Assembly (NCBI GenBank): GCA_963930655.1
Contig: OZ005621.1
Span: 11,085,001 to 11,149,000, forward strand
DNA from: Myrica gale
Lineage: Eukaryota > Streptophyta > Magnoliopsida > Fagales > Myricaceae
DNA length: 64,000 nt
Direction: 5' to 3'
The notes below the pieces were generated by a model. It had not been told where the DNA came from, ran no database searches, and was given only the letters and a program-made list of their open reading frames with translations. The first letter of the stretch is position 1. Each line of letters begins with the position of its first letter. The translations under genes were made by a program, and so were the position numbers. This document shows positions 1-13,349 of the stretch, in pieces.

Positions 1-1155
1 CGAACAAACAAAAAAAACCAGAAATCCAAATGTATGTCCCAAATAGAAAAAAACAGAAACATACATCAATGTCGAACAACATCACGGAAACTGGCCACGT
101 CATCAGGAATATCTCAGGGAATCCTCAATGGATCTGCCTCCGTCCTGAAAGCATCCAGAGTCTTCTTAATTTCCTTCGGATTCTCGCTGACGTCTGGCAT
201 ACGAGCCACGACCGACTTGTTGCACAACATTATCAGAGTGCAGTCCCCATCGAAGGTGGTCTGGAGCTCATTCACCTCCTCCTCCAATGACTGCACCTGC
301 ATCTCAAGTGGTTGTAGAGCGGACTTCACAGTCGCGCTGACACAGCTGTCGAAGGCTATGCTACCTCCTCTGGGAACTGTCGAGTTAATGCCCCATCCTG
401 GCCCTTGCTCCTGGATAGAGTGAACTTGTTCAGCATGCTTTTAACGCCCTTACGAGTATCCTCGACATCGATCACGAGACCCCGAGAAATGAAGAACTTA
501 GTCTAAAACAAGCCGTATTTTAGGCTATATTTTTTAATTCCCCAAGCTTCATCCATAATCAACTCGAACATGTACATCAAAAAATCTATTTGCGTCTGCT
601 GACCCAGAAAGAACATGCACTAAGCTCTCTCATGAATGGGCACTCGGTGGAATGACTTCTGCCATCGACGTTCGTCGTCTAGATAAGGTGCACAATCTGG
701 CAAAACACAATGAACCCACTCTGCTTGATTATGTTGCCAACCATTACAGAGGTCTTCCATGTCATTATCGTCCACGAGTCCTTCTCTGATGTCCTCTGCT
801 CATCCGTTAGGGGAACCTCTAGGAAGCAGAGGGTCTCGGGTGGCATAGGAAATCGACAATGACGTTTGCTGAGAACATGAACTGCACATTTCGCACCTCC
901 ATCTGCACCTCAGGTGCTCTGTCTATCGAGACAAGCGTACAAAAGAAATAGTGCACAGAAACCCTTGACCCACGAGAGCTGGTGAAGGAATCCCTAGTAC
1001 TCGAATTGTTACTAAAAGGTGTGCTCCTCGTACAACAAATTGTCAAAATCAGAAAGCGTCACTAGACGTTTTTTGGCCACCGGCCGCCCTCTCAAGTACT
1101 CCATCCGTCTCTCTACGGTCATCATCAAATCGGTGGGGTCCCGCTTGTAGGACGA
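1..1155 (-). pseudogene. Remnant of a plant transposon-encoded protein
   Basis: Read on the minus strand, this stretch gives broken open segments. One (329-114) is rich in Glu, Leu and Val with a heptad-like pattern (LEEEVNELQ), which suggests a coiled coil. Another (about 1130-820) resembles the N-terminal part of the 'putative plant transposon protein' family (Transposase_32 type), with a phrase like RGRPVAKKR followed by a hydrophobic block. Stops and frame changes break the frame repeatedly, so it is not a functional gene. The family assignment rests on style rather than a catalytic motif and is only moderately secure. The left end runs off the window. Confidence 0.4.
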
Positions 1156-3432
1156 TGATACAACCCGACCCTCGTTGTGCGTGCATGCTTAGCTCCTAAC
1201 ATTTTACGAATACTAAAACAATTGTATATAAATATGTGTCAATAAATTTCATACCCCGAGTTTTTGACCAAACATGCATATTGTTTATGTTCTCCTGTTT
1301 GAGATTAGTTGTGCATTAAGGGGTGTACTTAGTGTCTAAAATGAGATTATTTAGTACTTGATATACTAAGTTCAAAATCTTGTTTAGGACATGATTGAAT
1401 GAGAATTGGAGTTCACATGCAACTAAGTTGTCGTTCAGGATGTTGAATCAAATTTTTTTTAAGCAGGTAGTATGTTTTTGTCTCGAAAATCGAAACATAT
1501 GATTTTTATTCTTTTAATATGTTTAGGGATCATCCACGAGGACATGGTTCAAATTTGGAGATTTTTTATTTTTCGAAAGCAAGTAGGACGTTTTATGGAA
1601 TTAAGTAGGTTGATTGGTGATTATCGTTGGAATTAGTGATGCAAATTAGCAAACTTTTGCCATTAATCAAGAGAATTTCGGATACCTAGAGATTGAAACC
1701 TATGATGGCTAGGTAGCACGACAAATCCAAGTCAAAAGCACAACAAAACGATGAAAGAAGCACGACACAAATAGCTAGGACCTAGGTAGCTCGAGGTGTT
1801 GACCATCGGTGGACTTAGGCGGCGACTCATCAAACCTATTGGGTAAATTTCGTCCATACCCATGCTCAGCAGCTGCTTGGGGTGGTAGGTGTCGTCTTGG
1901 GGTGGCTACGTGTCGCGATGTGATGAATCAAGTTTACCTATAAATAGGTGGTGGCCGACCATTTAAACTTACACCATCTCAACCTAAACTTGTGAGTTAG
2001 CTTTGATATTAAGAGGGAAGTGAAGTAGAAGCAAGAAGGAGGAAATCGTTTAGTTAAGATCAGTGATGATCGAACCCTGTTAGAGGTAAAGTTTAGTTGG
2101 ATATCTTTGTATTTTATTCAAATTTTCAAGATGACTTTTGTGAATATATTGTATTTCTTATTCTAAACATCTCTTGATATTATTAGCGTTGTTCTATTCT
2201 TCCTATTATTCTTGATGTTCTTAGAGTTCTTCATGTTCTTAAAGAAAAACAAGCTCTTCTTTTCGAAAAAGTATCATTGTCAAAGTTCTATTCGTTTTCA
2301 AAGTGTTTTTCTACTTTGATCCATTTCTTTTCAAAATTTATTTTGAACTATTCCTTTTGATTTCAATATTTTTTTTGTCAAAATTAGTATTTTTCTACGT
2401 GGTGATTAAGCCGTTTTTAACCGAGAGATCAAAGTGTTGTTTTCTCTTCATAACACTTTCCTTTGAGAATTGTTTTATAATGTTGTGATGATGGAAACAA
2501 GTTAAGGTGTTGCATATCATAAATGAGATGTACGAGTGTTGATATGAGACATGCATACTTAACTTGTACATTGGAAAGGAATATTTTGATGTTCAAGTGT
2601 GGTTAAGGTGTTGTATATCATTAATGATATGTATGTGCGTTGACATGAGACATGCATTTACTTGTTGTGACATTCTGGCCTCTCCGTTGTACGCAGAAAG
2701 ATCCTTTGTTAGGATAACCCACTTTGGGAGCTTGAGGCCGTATTGTGCTCTGGAAGTACTGCTGCAAAGATACGGAAGGTTACTTGTTACCCGTCACTCT
2801 GACCATGTGATTCACTCTCGGAGTGAGAGTAGTGGTGATTGAGAATGAAAAAAGGAAAAGAACATTTTTTAGAAAACTTAGTCTTTTCATTTACTTTCTT
2901 ATTCTATTGAGATTTTATTGTTGAACGGATTTCTTTAATATCTTTTATTGTATCTGCTATTCCGTTGTACTAACCACTGGCTTTACTGAGTCATTTGGAC
3001 TCACCGTTGTTTGTTAAATATTTTCTTTAGCAGATGTCTGAGGTTTATTTAGGCGAATTCACCAAGGCCATTCAACATGGCTTTATCACTCTGGAGTTGA
3101 ATTTTCGTGTCTTTGTCACATGTGACCTAGATGTTCTGATAGAGCGGCGAGACCATACGTGGATTACTCCACACTGATGATGAAGATTAGAGATCTTTAG
3201 TTTTATGCTATCTGAGTTTTTCTGCTGTAGTATTCTTTTTGTATTGTAGTATGTATATTATAGAAATTTGGTCATCTTTTGTAATACTTAGGTATTAATA
3301 AAAGTCATACTTGTGTTTTTGTTTAATATCATGTTGCTTTTTCGATCCTCCCGCTAGTCGTAACCTCAGTCTAATAGCGGTGTTCATTACTATAAGACAA
3401 CGCTTGAGGTCTTAACGGTCCGGGCTATTACA
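1156..3432 (+). mobile_element. Gypsy-type long terminal repeat (solo or terminal)
   Basis: The segment begins TGATACAACCCGACCC and ends GGTCCGGGCTATTACA, which is the imperfect inverted complement of the start and typical of large plant Ty3/Gypsy LTRs. A TATA-like box (CTATAAATAGG) lies near 1938. Near 2986-3003 is ACTGAGTC..GGACTCACC, a signature shared with the LTR at 7627-11230 and usual in Tekay/Del-type LTRs. No coding region is inside. The left flank (GACGA) and right flank (AAAAA) do not match, so either the start is misplaced or this is one LTR of a broken element. Confidence 0.5.
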
Positions 3433-3479
3433 AAAAATAACCACAATAATGTAATTAAAATATTAAAAAAGAACAACAA

Positions 3480-3965
3480 AATGGTGATCCATCGCCACAA
3501 TAGTGATCAATCACTATATATAGCATCTATCGCTTTATAAACATTGATCAATCGCATAAAACAAAACAATGTGTTTGGCTTTTTAGTGATCGATAGGTAC
3601 ATGCTACGATTGATCAAAACAAAACGATCGATTGGTGGAGAATATCGATCAATCACTACTTTTAAAAGACGTGTTTCATTCAAAATGCATAGTACCAATA
3701 GTGATCAATCGCCAACAAGGAGATCGATCTCTACTTCGTCAAATTGAAGCGTTTCAATATCAAGCCTACTGATCAATCGCTTGGTATAAGCACTTGATCG
3801 GTCGAGGGTTATTAAATGCACAACATCAATGACCAATCGATCGGTCACTACAATGATCGATTGACACTACATTGAAACGAGCCTTTTTATGGACGGATCA
3901 ATCGATAAATAAAGTATTGATCAGTCCCTAATTAAACATCACTGATCGATCGTCTAGTTTAGAAA
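3480..3965. repeat. Cluster of TGATCAATCG-like palindromic words
   Basis: Within about 480 bases I count roughly 15 occurrences of a short word built on GATCAATC, GATCGATC or GATCGGTC. Examples are TAGTGATCAATCACTA at 3501, ACGATCGATTGG near 3624, CCAATCGATCGGTC near 3833 and CTGATCGATCG near 3941. Spacing is irregular (20-50 bases), so it is not a simple tandem array. Similar clusters built on other palindromes occur elsewhere in the window inside LTRs, so this may be the U3 part of a degraded LTR. No gene is visible between 3433 and 4200. Confidence 0.6.
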
Positions 3966-4199
3966 TTTCGATAGCATTTTTCCTTAGTCCTAAGATACAC
4001 GCCTACAATATTGAGCAAAAACACCCACCATTTAAGGTAAGTGTATAAGCTCAATGTTGAATGTGTATTTGAAGCACAAAAAGAGATCTCAATCGAAATT
4101 TATAAACACAATAGTCACAACAGGAGATACAATTACGCATGTTACGCATATTGTAAACTCAAACTTTCCATAACGTGGACAATTCAAGAACTAAACCGA

Positions 4200-7100
4200 G
4201 GTCGTTATCCGAACTCTGGGTAATACCTAAACGGGGGGCTAAGGCTACTAAATAAATGCAAGAACAAAACAATTAAAACCATCCACACAATCCATAAGCG
4301 TCCGGAATCTTTTTGCAAAAGCGTTCGAACCAAAAACACGAGTTCGGACTGACATAACCCGTCCGGACTGCGCTTGTCGAACAAGACGGTACTTCGACGA
4401 ACACACTCCAGTTTCACTATAAATTCTTCCAAAAATCACCCAAATCACGAACACTTCAATATAAACACATCACAACCAAGCATAAACTCAATTGCTATCA
4501 TTTTAGACCCAAACATTTCGAAAAACACATGCTTTTATATCCTAAAATCCATGTTTTTCATCCTAAAACAATTCAATTTAGAACCCACTAACCCCAAATG
4601 CAATCCAATTCAAATTCTGAATGAGTTACTCTTCCACACCCGATTCAATGCGGTTGGATGCTCAAAATCAGCTTTCCTCTTCTCCTCTTGCTCAAATCTC
4701 TCGTTTTCTAAGTGTTTCTCGTTTTCCTCTTCTATCTGCGATTCTACAACTTTGAAACGATTGAATACCGTTCGAATGAGTAAAAAAAAGTTCGGACGCT
4801 TACATATATTAGTTTTCGAGGGAATTGTTGCCGCCTAAAATTTCTGAACCATTGCAAACAGTCCGAACACTATCTTTGGTCTCCGTTTTGGTAATCCTCA
4901 AACGACATTGTCTGGTCATAACATAAACATCCGGACTTTAATAATAAGTCTGAAAGGTATCTTACATTGCATAATCCGCCAGAAAGGACGCAACTACCCT
5001 TGTACCATATAGGCTTCATCCAAAATCGTTGTATCATCGCCCATCATGGTCCGAAATACCTCGGCCTTAGTAGGCTGGCCCTCCTCGCTCGTTGGCAGGT
5101 TTGGAAACGCTATCAAATCCCGTGAGTACCCTAAGAGTCATGCCAACTCGTCCGACGAAAATAGGAACGGAAAATTATGGACTATGAGCTCCATACTAGG
5201 CTCCTTGATGTACATTGCCTATAAAATGGCACAATAGAACTCCCGCACAAGGTTTCTAGATGCATACGCGGTCCTACGAATCAACGGAAGCCAACCTATC
5301 TCCTCCATCACTTTAGGAAGCATACTGCCCTCAAAAGTCGACCGAAACTTTATGTTCCGCTCGACAACAATCGAACATGACATAATCATTGTTGTATGCC
5401 ACTCAAAATTTAAAGTAGAACCAGAAGGTTGCTCGATATCAGCCTGGCTGCTCCTACGTGCACGCTTGCTCATTTTTTTCAATCAGCATAACAAGCATTT
5501 GCAGGATTAGAAAATACGTCCAAACACAAAAATAATGTCCAAAAGCTAAGTTGATGAAGTCCGGACCGCTTGTTAAAGAGTTTGAACGTCTCAAAAGAGT
5601 TCGGACCGACAAATAATATACGTCCTAACGTTAAACAAATAAAAAACTATTTAATTTCAACATTAAAAGCTTTCGGACAAAATCAAAAAGCGTTCGGACA
5701 AAATAAAAAATGACAACGTATCCCTATAGGGACGCTACTTACGTCCGAACATGAATTAAAAGAAGTCTGAACGCACAAAAGATCATCAAACTTTTTAAAT
5801 TTAACGAAAACACGTCCGGACTACTATCACATAGCATACGGACCACTCCAAAATGACAATGTATGCCTCCGAACAGCAATCACAAGTGTTCAAACACGAA
5901 AAACAGAGTCCGGACACTTTGGGGAGGACCGCCGAGTTAACTCAGAAATGATAGCGTCCCTCCACCTCCACATTTGCCCAAAAACACAACCAAAACACAA
6001 AATAACATACTTAAAAGAATGCTAACATTTAATACAATCAATTTCAACATAAAAATCAATAAAAAAACAATGTACTATGCAAAAAAATTGAATTAAAATT
6101 CTATACATAAAACTATAAAAAAATCAAATTTTTACTGTTAAAATTGTGTTAAAAGTAAGCAAAACCTACCTAAACGTGTGCCCAGATTTTAGAAGAAAAG
6201 AATTGTGATTTTAGGGGAGATTTTTGATGAAAATTCACATGGTAGGTGTGAAAATGTGGAACTGTTCGATAGCGTCTGGACTGTTAGACTTTTCAGAACT
6301 CGTCGACAGCGTTCGAACGTTTAGAAACTCACCCAGACTGACTTTTGCACACGTGAACCAATCAATGCGGTTAGTATTAAATTATAAAATTTAAACCGTT
6401 TAAAATGGTTCGGCACAATAAATCCGTCCGTAAGGGGTTTCAGACGTACGAACGACTTGCCACTGATATCGCGCGACGTGGCAGTGTACTATTGGCTAAA
6501 ATAACTCAACCGACGGTTAAAGATAACACGTGTAAACCATATGACGGTTACAATTGCGGCCAGACTGTGTATTGCGGCCGGACGTGTACAAGTGTTTTCG
6601 ATATATAACGCAAACAAGTGTAAGTCTTGCGACTGTTAGAATCACGTATTACTCAACCGTTCCAACCTCGTCATTTCATCATTTGAGTCCGGACTTTATC
6701 CCTCTATGTTCGAATGCCTACCCCTGTAGTGGAGTCCAGACGTTATGTTTTTCATCCGAGCCCCTAGCATATTTATTTAAAATTTGTTTGTTTTGTCGTT
6801 AAATTACACTAAATTTAACTTCTTTTACTTAAATTAATTTACAATTCACCTATTTAATTGTAATTACAAGTTAATTACACTAATCATTATGTTAACGTAG
6901 CACTCGTACTAATCAATCATTTGATCGTACTAATTACCCGTTTAAATTGTAAAAAAGTAATCAAGGGAAAGAACATAAACTAATATAAAATATAACAAAT
7001 TATCCAAATACAGAACGAAAAACATGATCATAATATCTAGTACAATCTGAAGATGGTCTTTCAAACTATAAATAAATAATAATGATAAAGCATAAATAGG

Positions 7101-7626
7101 AAACTAGACCAAATCACGAGCTGGCTTGTCTAGATCTTGTCCGAGGTCGTCATGAACATGCGCCAATGCTCCTCCATATTATCCACTCGTTTGACGAGTG
7201 TCTGCAGTTATATCGGAATGGTATGGACAGATTGGGACAACTCAGACAATTGTTATTTAATAGAGAACAGTTTCATTCGCATAATATTCTTCCGTCAGAG
7301 CCCTATCTGTTAGAGCAAGTTTGGTGTCTCTAGACAGGTCAAGCGACATTGGAGCTCCATGCACAACGAATGCATTGGCCTCACTATCGCCTGAATACTC
7401 TATTTCAACTCCACTAAAAAGGCCTCCGCCAAAGCTGGTCGCTCTGTCTGTCCCCCGACATTGCTGATACTTCTCTTCGAGTGTTCTTGGTTAACCTAGC
7501 AAAAACCTTCCGAACATTAGCACAAATCGTTCGCATGAAAATCAAACCACGTTGTTTGAATTGTATTCCATCCGGACGTTAGATATTGAGTTCGGACGTT
7601 TTAAAATACCGTCCGAACTGGGTTTC
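4200..7626. repeat. Field of GTCCGGAC / GTTCGGAC-like words (left part)
   Basis: The words GTCCGGAC, GTTCGGAC, GTCCGAAC and close variants recur dozens of times. Clear copies are at 4361, about 5559, 5599, 5814, 5908 and 7610. Spacing is irregular and between them the sequence is AT-rich. The field resumes after the solo LTR (11231-12060), so both parts were one segment of about 4.2 kb before that LTR inserted. Apart from the pseudogene at 4950-5482, I see no gene. The pattern resembles subterminal or LTR-borne word clusters of transposons, but no ends or target duplications were found. Confidence 0.6.
4950..5482 (-). pseudogene. Broken Transposase_32-type plant transposon protein
   Basis: A minus-strand frame opens with MSKRARRSSQ at about 5473 and continues 87 codons to LVREFYCAIL. 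The 'EFYxxL' phrase after a hydrophobic LP-rich stretch is characteristic of the putative plant transposon protein family that accompanies many Gypsy-like elements. A stop follows directly at 5219. Beyond it the same frame yields further family-like sequence (YIKEPSMEL, FSSDELAWLLGYS) with additional breaks. The protein is therefore truncated and inactive. It lies inside the GTCCGGAC-word field, so both probably belong to one old element. Confidence 0.45.
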
Positions 7627-10600
7627 TGTGAGACCCCAAACTTCACTTTTGCTATCTTCCTGTGTAATTGTTTTTAATTTAACTCATGGGGGTCATATTT
7701 TTGGCCAATGTATGACTTAACTTTAATACTTATGGTATTCCATTTTAAATTCCTTTAAAGAATTTCATCATTGTTGTGAAAGTTTATTAGTGCAAGTCTA
7801 TTATTATTATTTTTCCTTAGAGCTGAATTTTTTAAGGTTGATTTCTTTTATGAATTTATTTTTCCATTGCTTATTATTATACTCCATAATTCATGAAGTT
7901 AAATATATGAAGAGAAATTCTATTTCTCATTGCCGAAATCCTCTAAATAGAAATCATTGTATAATAATCTATAGTTATGAAATTTATGTTGAGCATATAG
8001 ATTATTTTGTGTCTTTGATTAGGTAACCTTAATCACCATTAGGTAGTTTTAATTATCATTAGAGAATTTAAAAGATAAGTTAGTGTGTTTATTAAGGATA
8101 TATGTTAGTGAGCTTATAATAGTGATAAGCTAATGCATTTATAAAAGAGATAAGTTAATGTACTTATCATAGTGATAAGCTAGTGAGTTCATTAGAGAGA
8201 TAAGCTATTGTGATTATCAAAGAGATAGGTTAGAGTATTTATACTAGAGATAAGTTGTTATGTTTGTTGGTGATAAACTAATGTACATATATTAGAGATA
8301 AGCCAATGTACCTATGTGATAAGTGGTAGATGAAATGAAAAGAAAAGAAAAGTGATATGCAAGAGTGGTTTACATGAAAGGTAAGAAGAGAAAATTCAAA
8401 TGGCTTAGGAGAATCACGTGAATGGCTTGCTGGGAGACAAGAAATGAAGTGAATTGAAGTCAACCGGCCTTATCACCCAATGGGGGTAGGCGATACAAAC
8501 AAGGGAACCTTCCCCCCCTTCACGTGAAAGTCTTCATCTTTAACCCTTTCATTTTCACTTCTTCACATTTTCATTTTGCTCAGCCTCTCTCTTCTTGCTC
8601 AGCTTGCTTTCCTTCCCTTGTGGCCAAACCTCTCCCCATGTCAACATAGCTTTCTTTTGGCCGAACCACTTCAATCTCCAAGCTTTGCCCTTGTTTTTCT
8701 TCAAGTCATTCCAGCAGTTGCTGCCACTTCCCCTTTCCCTCACCACAAGCCTTCACCACAGCCTCTTTGTGGTACTTATCTCAGTCCTTGAAACCATCCA
8801 AAAGAGAGGAACCAAAAGTTAGAGAATGAGAAGTTTCTGGTGATAGCCGAGCGCTATAGTTGGAGTTAGAGGTAAAGGATTTGGTCCTTGCATGTGCTGT
8901 TTTTGATTCTTTTCTCCATAGGTTCTGACCCTAAATACTTTTATGCTAGGTGCTCTCTTCCTAATCAGTTTGTATTCAGCACCAAGGTGAGTAGATTTGA
9001 TCTCTCGGTTGTGGACTTGCTATGTTGGCCGAGTGCCTTGTCATTTCTTTGGTAGAAGTATGCATGTTAGGTCTGAATAGGTTGGGTCTGCTGGAATTAA
9101 TATTGTAATGTTGGTTGATACCATGGAGGATGGGATGAAGGCCACGGCTTGGCTGTAGATGAAGAAAGTAATAATGGTTGGTTGTTGTTAAAGGCCATAT
9201 CATGCATATACACTAGGTTGGCCGAACCTTGCATGCCTATTTTTCCCTTTGATCTTTTGCTATTATCTTGTCTATTGTTAGATCTAGTGATTGGTCAAAT
9301 TTTATGATGATTGAGTGAACAAAATGCATGTGAAATTGGTTCTGAAATGTGGAAGAAATTGCATGTTAAAAAGGAGATAAGGTAAGTCTAAGTTTCGGCA
9401 TTGATGGTTATGTTGGCCGAATGAACTATGTTGCAAGATCTTGAATCTATGTTTTGATTAGCACCCCTAGGTTGTGAATTGCTTGCTGGAGGAAGGGATT
9501 CATGTTGGATGTGAAGAATACATACATGCATGTCATTGGTTGATGGCCGAATGGCTTAGAAATGCAAACCTAGGTTAGTGGCCGAATAGATGAAGTGCTT
9601 AAAGAACGTTCATGGTGTAATGTAAAACCTAAGAATCTTATGCTAAGAAGAGTGCCACGGGTTGGATAGATGATGGAGATATTGGTCATGGATTAGCCAT
9701 GATTAGGGTTGGATAAGATGAATTAATAAGTTATCAAAGAATGGACTTTATGCATGAAGTTAAGAAGATGTCAACTTAGGTTTATAGCACTAAATAACTT
9801 GTTGTTTGGAGTCTTGATTAAGATATGAGAATAATTGGAAGGAAGCCATGTAAGTATGTTAATTAGGGCTTTGGTCAACAGCCTATCTTAAGGGATTAAT
9901 GTGAAGAGGAGTAAATCAGCAAGTATAGAAGGTTAATTGGTGAATTTGATGGTCATTAAGGTTGGTTGGGTTTAGAGCAAGATAATTGTGTAACCACCCT
10001 ATACGAGTTGCTGTTTTGAACTTAGGATTCTATGATGTTATGATAATTACTTTTCTTCAAGTGTTTTATGAAAGTTTATTAAAGTAACCCTTTGAAAATA
10101 AAATAGTATTTTCAGATATGTATCCTTGGTAAAACCGAAACTATTATAAGTATTCTTTGAATGTTTTTATGATTAAATTCTTAAGCATCTAAGATGTTTT
10201 TGAATCGCTTGTAGGCGAACTTCGTACCAATACTCAAAGGAGACCAAGGTAAGTGGATTGTAAGTGTGTAAGTGGACTTACATTTTTGTAAAACTGGAAT
10301 GATACACTGCATTGTTTTATAGAGCAAGCATGTCATCATAAGCAAGCATGTCATAGCACGAGCATTGCATGATTTTCTAAAGAGATTTTTATGCAATGAC
10401 ATATGAGAAGTTTTATGATAAGTCAAGTCAAGTTAAGGGCTCTGGTCGGTACCGTACCATCAAGATGGACTCCTATACCGAAGGACGAATGCGAGAAGGT
10501 TGGGTGAATCCTAAGAGGTAAGTGCAACCACACTGAAGGACAATGTGAGAAAGTCTGGACCTCCAAGGGTCGTGTCTAGCCATCAGGCCTGGGGCCACTT

Positions 10601-11230
10601 CAAGGGCTAGTTCGACCAAATGAAATGTTCTCAAGGGTAAGGGAGACAGTTCCGATGGGAACGCACAACCTTAACTCCAGGGGTTAAATGGAGCGTAAGT
10701 AGCCCACAAGTCAAGAAGAAAATATTTCCAAGGACCTTGTGTCAATTTCAAGAACATGTTTTAAGATTAAGAGCATATGCATAACCATGAAACATGCATG
10801 TGCATCAAGATTTATGATTTCTCATGATATTCACGTTCAAATTATAAGTTCATGTTTTTAAGTTTAAGTTTTTCCCTTACTGAGTCTTTTTGACTCACGT
10901 TTTCAAAACTGTATCATTCCAGATGCCTCAGGTGAAGGAAGTCAAGAGGACTCTCTGACTTAGAGAGAAGACATTTATGTGTTTTGTTGTTGTGACTTGA
11001 TCGATGTGATTAGTCACCTATATATATGTGTTGTTCATGTAATGTAATGTAATCTAAGAAACTATGCTTAATTAAGGATTCTTATGAAGTTAAGTTATTA
11101 TTGTATTTGGTGGTCTCTCTCGATTGATCGATTCTTTCCGCTGTTAAGTATGATCAGGTTCGCTGGAGCTTTCCCTCGGGATAGCTCGCTGCTGTCACTG
11201 TCCGTACGGGATAGCATTCGGGGCGTGACA
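7627..11230 (+). mobile_element. Large solo Gypsy (Tekay/Del-like) LTR
   Basis: The segment starts TGTGAGACCCC and ends GGGGCGTGACA; these ends are imperfect inverted repeats in the style of plant Ty3/Gypsy chromovirus LTRs. The flanking five bases are GTTTC on the left and ATTTC on the right, a one-mismatch target duplication. No primer-binding site or gag-pol follows, so this is a solo LTR left by LTR-LTR recombination. Internal hallmarks include CTTACTGAGTCTTTTTGACTC near 10878. The 3.6-kb length suits the Tekay/Del lineage. It splits the GTCCGGAC-word field and so is younger than it. Short open frames inside are not genes. Confidence 0.75.
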
Positions 11231-12060
11231 ATTTCGATGAACCAGACCAAATTAGCATACTTTGATCAACCAAAACAACCCAACAAACTAAATAACTCAC
11301 GAAATTGAATTGAAATGCATGTAATTAAGAAGAAAACTCATGAAAAAGTTTTACTTGAAGTTATTTAAGAGATCTTGAACGGGGAGTGAAACCGTGTAGG
11401 AGAAAATTTTGAGAGAGGAGAGGGAGTTTGTGATTTTCACAAAGTTTCGCAAGTTTAACGTCTCCTGAAATCATCTGAACGGATTTCATATGCGTTTGGA
11501 CGGTTCTCTACATCAATTTCGCACATGGCCCAATCAAATTTAAAGTCATTAAATATACTGATTGATTCGAAATGGGTCTAGAACTATTATCGTTCGGACT
11601 GTATTTATTGGTCCAGATGGTTTCGATATAACGTCTCTGAAGTTTTACAACGTGGAACCACATGATTCGCGGAATAAACGTCATACCTAAGAGACTTTTT
11701 TTACAGTTCGGACGATGTTTTTTCCCGTTGGAACGCATTTGTTGTAGTCCAGACGGTTTTGAGCCTTCGTGACGATTTTAAATTTTTCACTATATATGCT
11801 AACGATTATTATTCGTTATGTAATTTCATTCAGTTGGTTCTATAAACATTGTCTGGACGGGTTTGGAAAAATTGTAACGATTCTAATTGTCACTCAGTTA
11901 CGACGATTTGCAATTTGTCAACCAGCATAGAGTGCGAACGGTTTTCTTGAGAGTGCAGACGAGTTTTATATTTGTCACTATTTTTACCGTCACTTGTTGG
12001 CAACACATGTATGTTTTCTCATTCTTGAATGATTTTGGGTGACGAAATTAATATTTTGTC
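11231..12060. repeat. Field of GTTCGGAC-like words (right part)
   Basis: This continues the 4200-7626 field beyond the solo LTR. Variants such as GTTCGGACTG (11592), GTTCGGACG (11705), GTCCAGACGG (11749) and GTCTGGACGG (11852) recur in AT-rich sequence. The motif density fades near 12000. No coding region is recognisable. Confidence 0.55.
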
Positions 12061-12980
12061 ATGGAAAGACCACTTTAGGTAACAAAATTTGGTTTGACAC
12101 CCAGATGTTTATCACCTAAAATTATATTGCTTGAGTCTTTTCATCCATTTTCGTTAACAAAGTTAACGATTCAGCAAGACACATCAGTCTTTTATCCACC
12201 TCAGTCCACCACGTTGAAACACAATGTTTGCCACGCTTACGTAAAAACAACTCTTAAACCCTCCATCATTGACGAAGCATTCTTACCCTCACCCCAGTGT
12301 TCACCCAATCTCCCTAATATAAAAAATCACTCTTACTAGGGGCAAAAAACAAATAACTTCAATAGAGTCTTGAGCAGTTCTGAATCAAGATAGTATTCTT
12401 CTTCTTCACATGGAAATCTAATCACCCTCAGCTTGCTTTTTACAGAATTTCCTAAACTTATTTATGCAATTTAGACATATGTACAACCTTACGAGTAACT
12501 TCAAAAACACATCCAGTAGTTGCGAATTTCATATTTCCTTAACCCAAAACAATAAGGAATCATCCAGATTCCAACCAAACTTCGACCCGGTACAATTAAA
12601 ACCACAAATGACAATTCCCAAAATACGGAAATAGATTCACTTTGGACAGCAAAATCATCAAGCCCAAAATTTTACACATTAGGAACTAAATTCGCATTTC
12701 CTTTCATTCAGTCAACCAGAAAAACCATTCACGTATCAAACGGTGAAACTAAAAGACTACACCAAACAAAGGAAAAATACACACAAAAAATTTCATCTCT
12801 ATCTGTTGTTCAGAAGCTAGATGCAAAAGGCATTACGGGGAGATTTAGGAAAATTTTGGCGGAGGAGAAGAAAAGAAAGTGAGAGGTATACGGTTTTCTA
12901 GGAGACCAAACGACAATGTAGAAACTTGTTTCTCTGTCTAAGTGAGGTACAAAGTTGCCTTTCGACAACGCATATAAATG
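12061..12980. other. Unassigned AT-rich sequence
   Basis: About 0.9 kb with no recognisable gene, RNA or complete mobile element. It lies between the word field and the start of the old Copia element. Short open frames on either strand lack family resemblance. Confidence 0.4.
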
Positions 12981-13349
12981 ACGGCCGAGGAGTATCAAGA
13001 TAATAAAAAAAATTGTTATACTGTATTCATTTTACTGTATTTCTTTTGTGTATATATAACATCTATGTATTCATTATATTCACGATATTCAATACACAAG
13101 TATATAATTTATCGAAGTCAACATGGTATCGAAGCAAAATTTTTTGCTTTCGCAATTCTAAACACTCTTCCGCACACTCCGTTTTCTTTTCTTTTCCCCC
13201 AAACAGCTCATGCCTGATTCTGTTTTTGATTTGCCTTCTCGTTCTTCTTCTGATCCACCTCCAGTGAATATTCAATCTCCAATTTCACCACAGTAGTCAA
13301 TCCTGACCGTTTCAAATCTCCTCCACTTCAACATTCCTTTTCTCACTCC

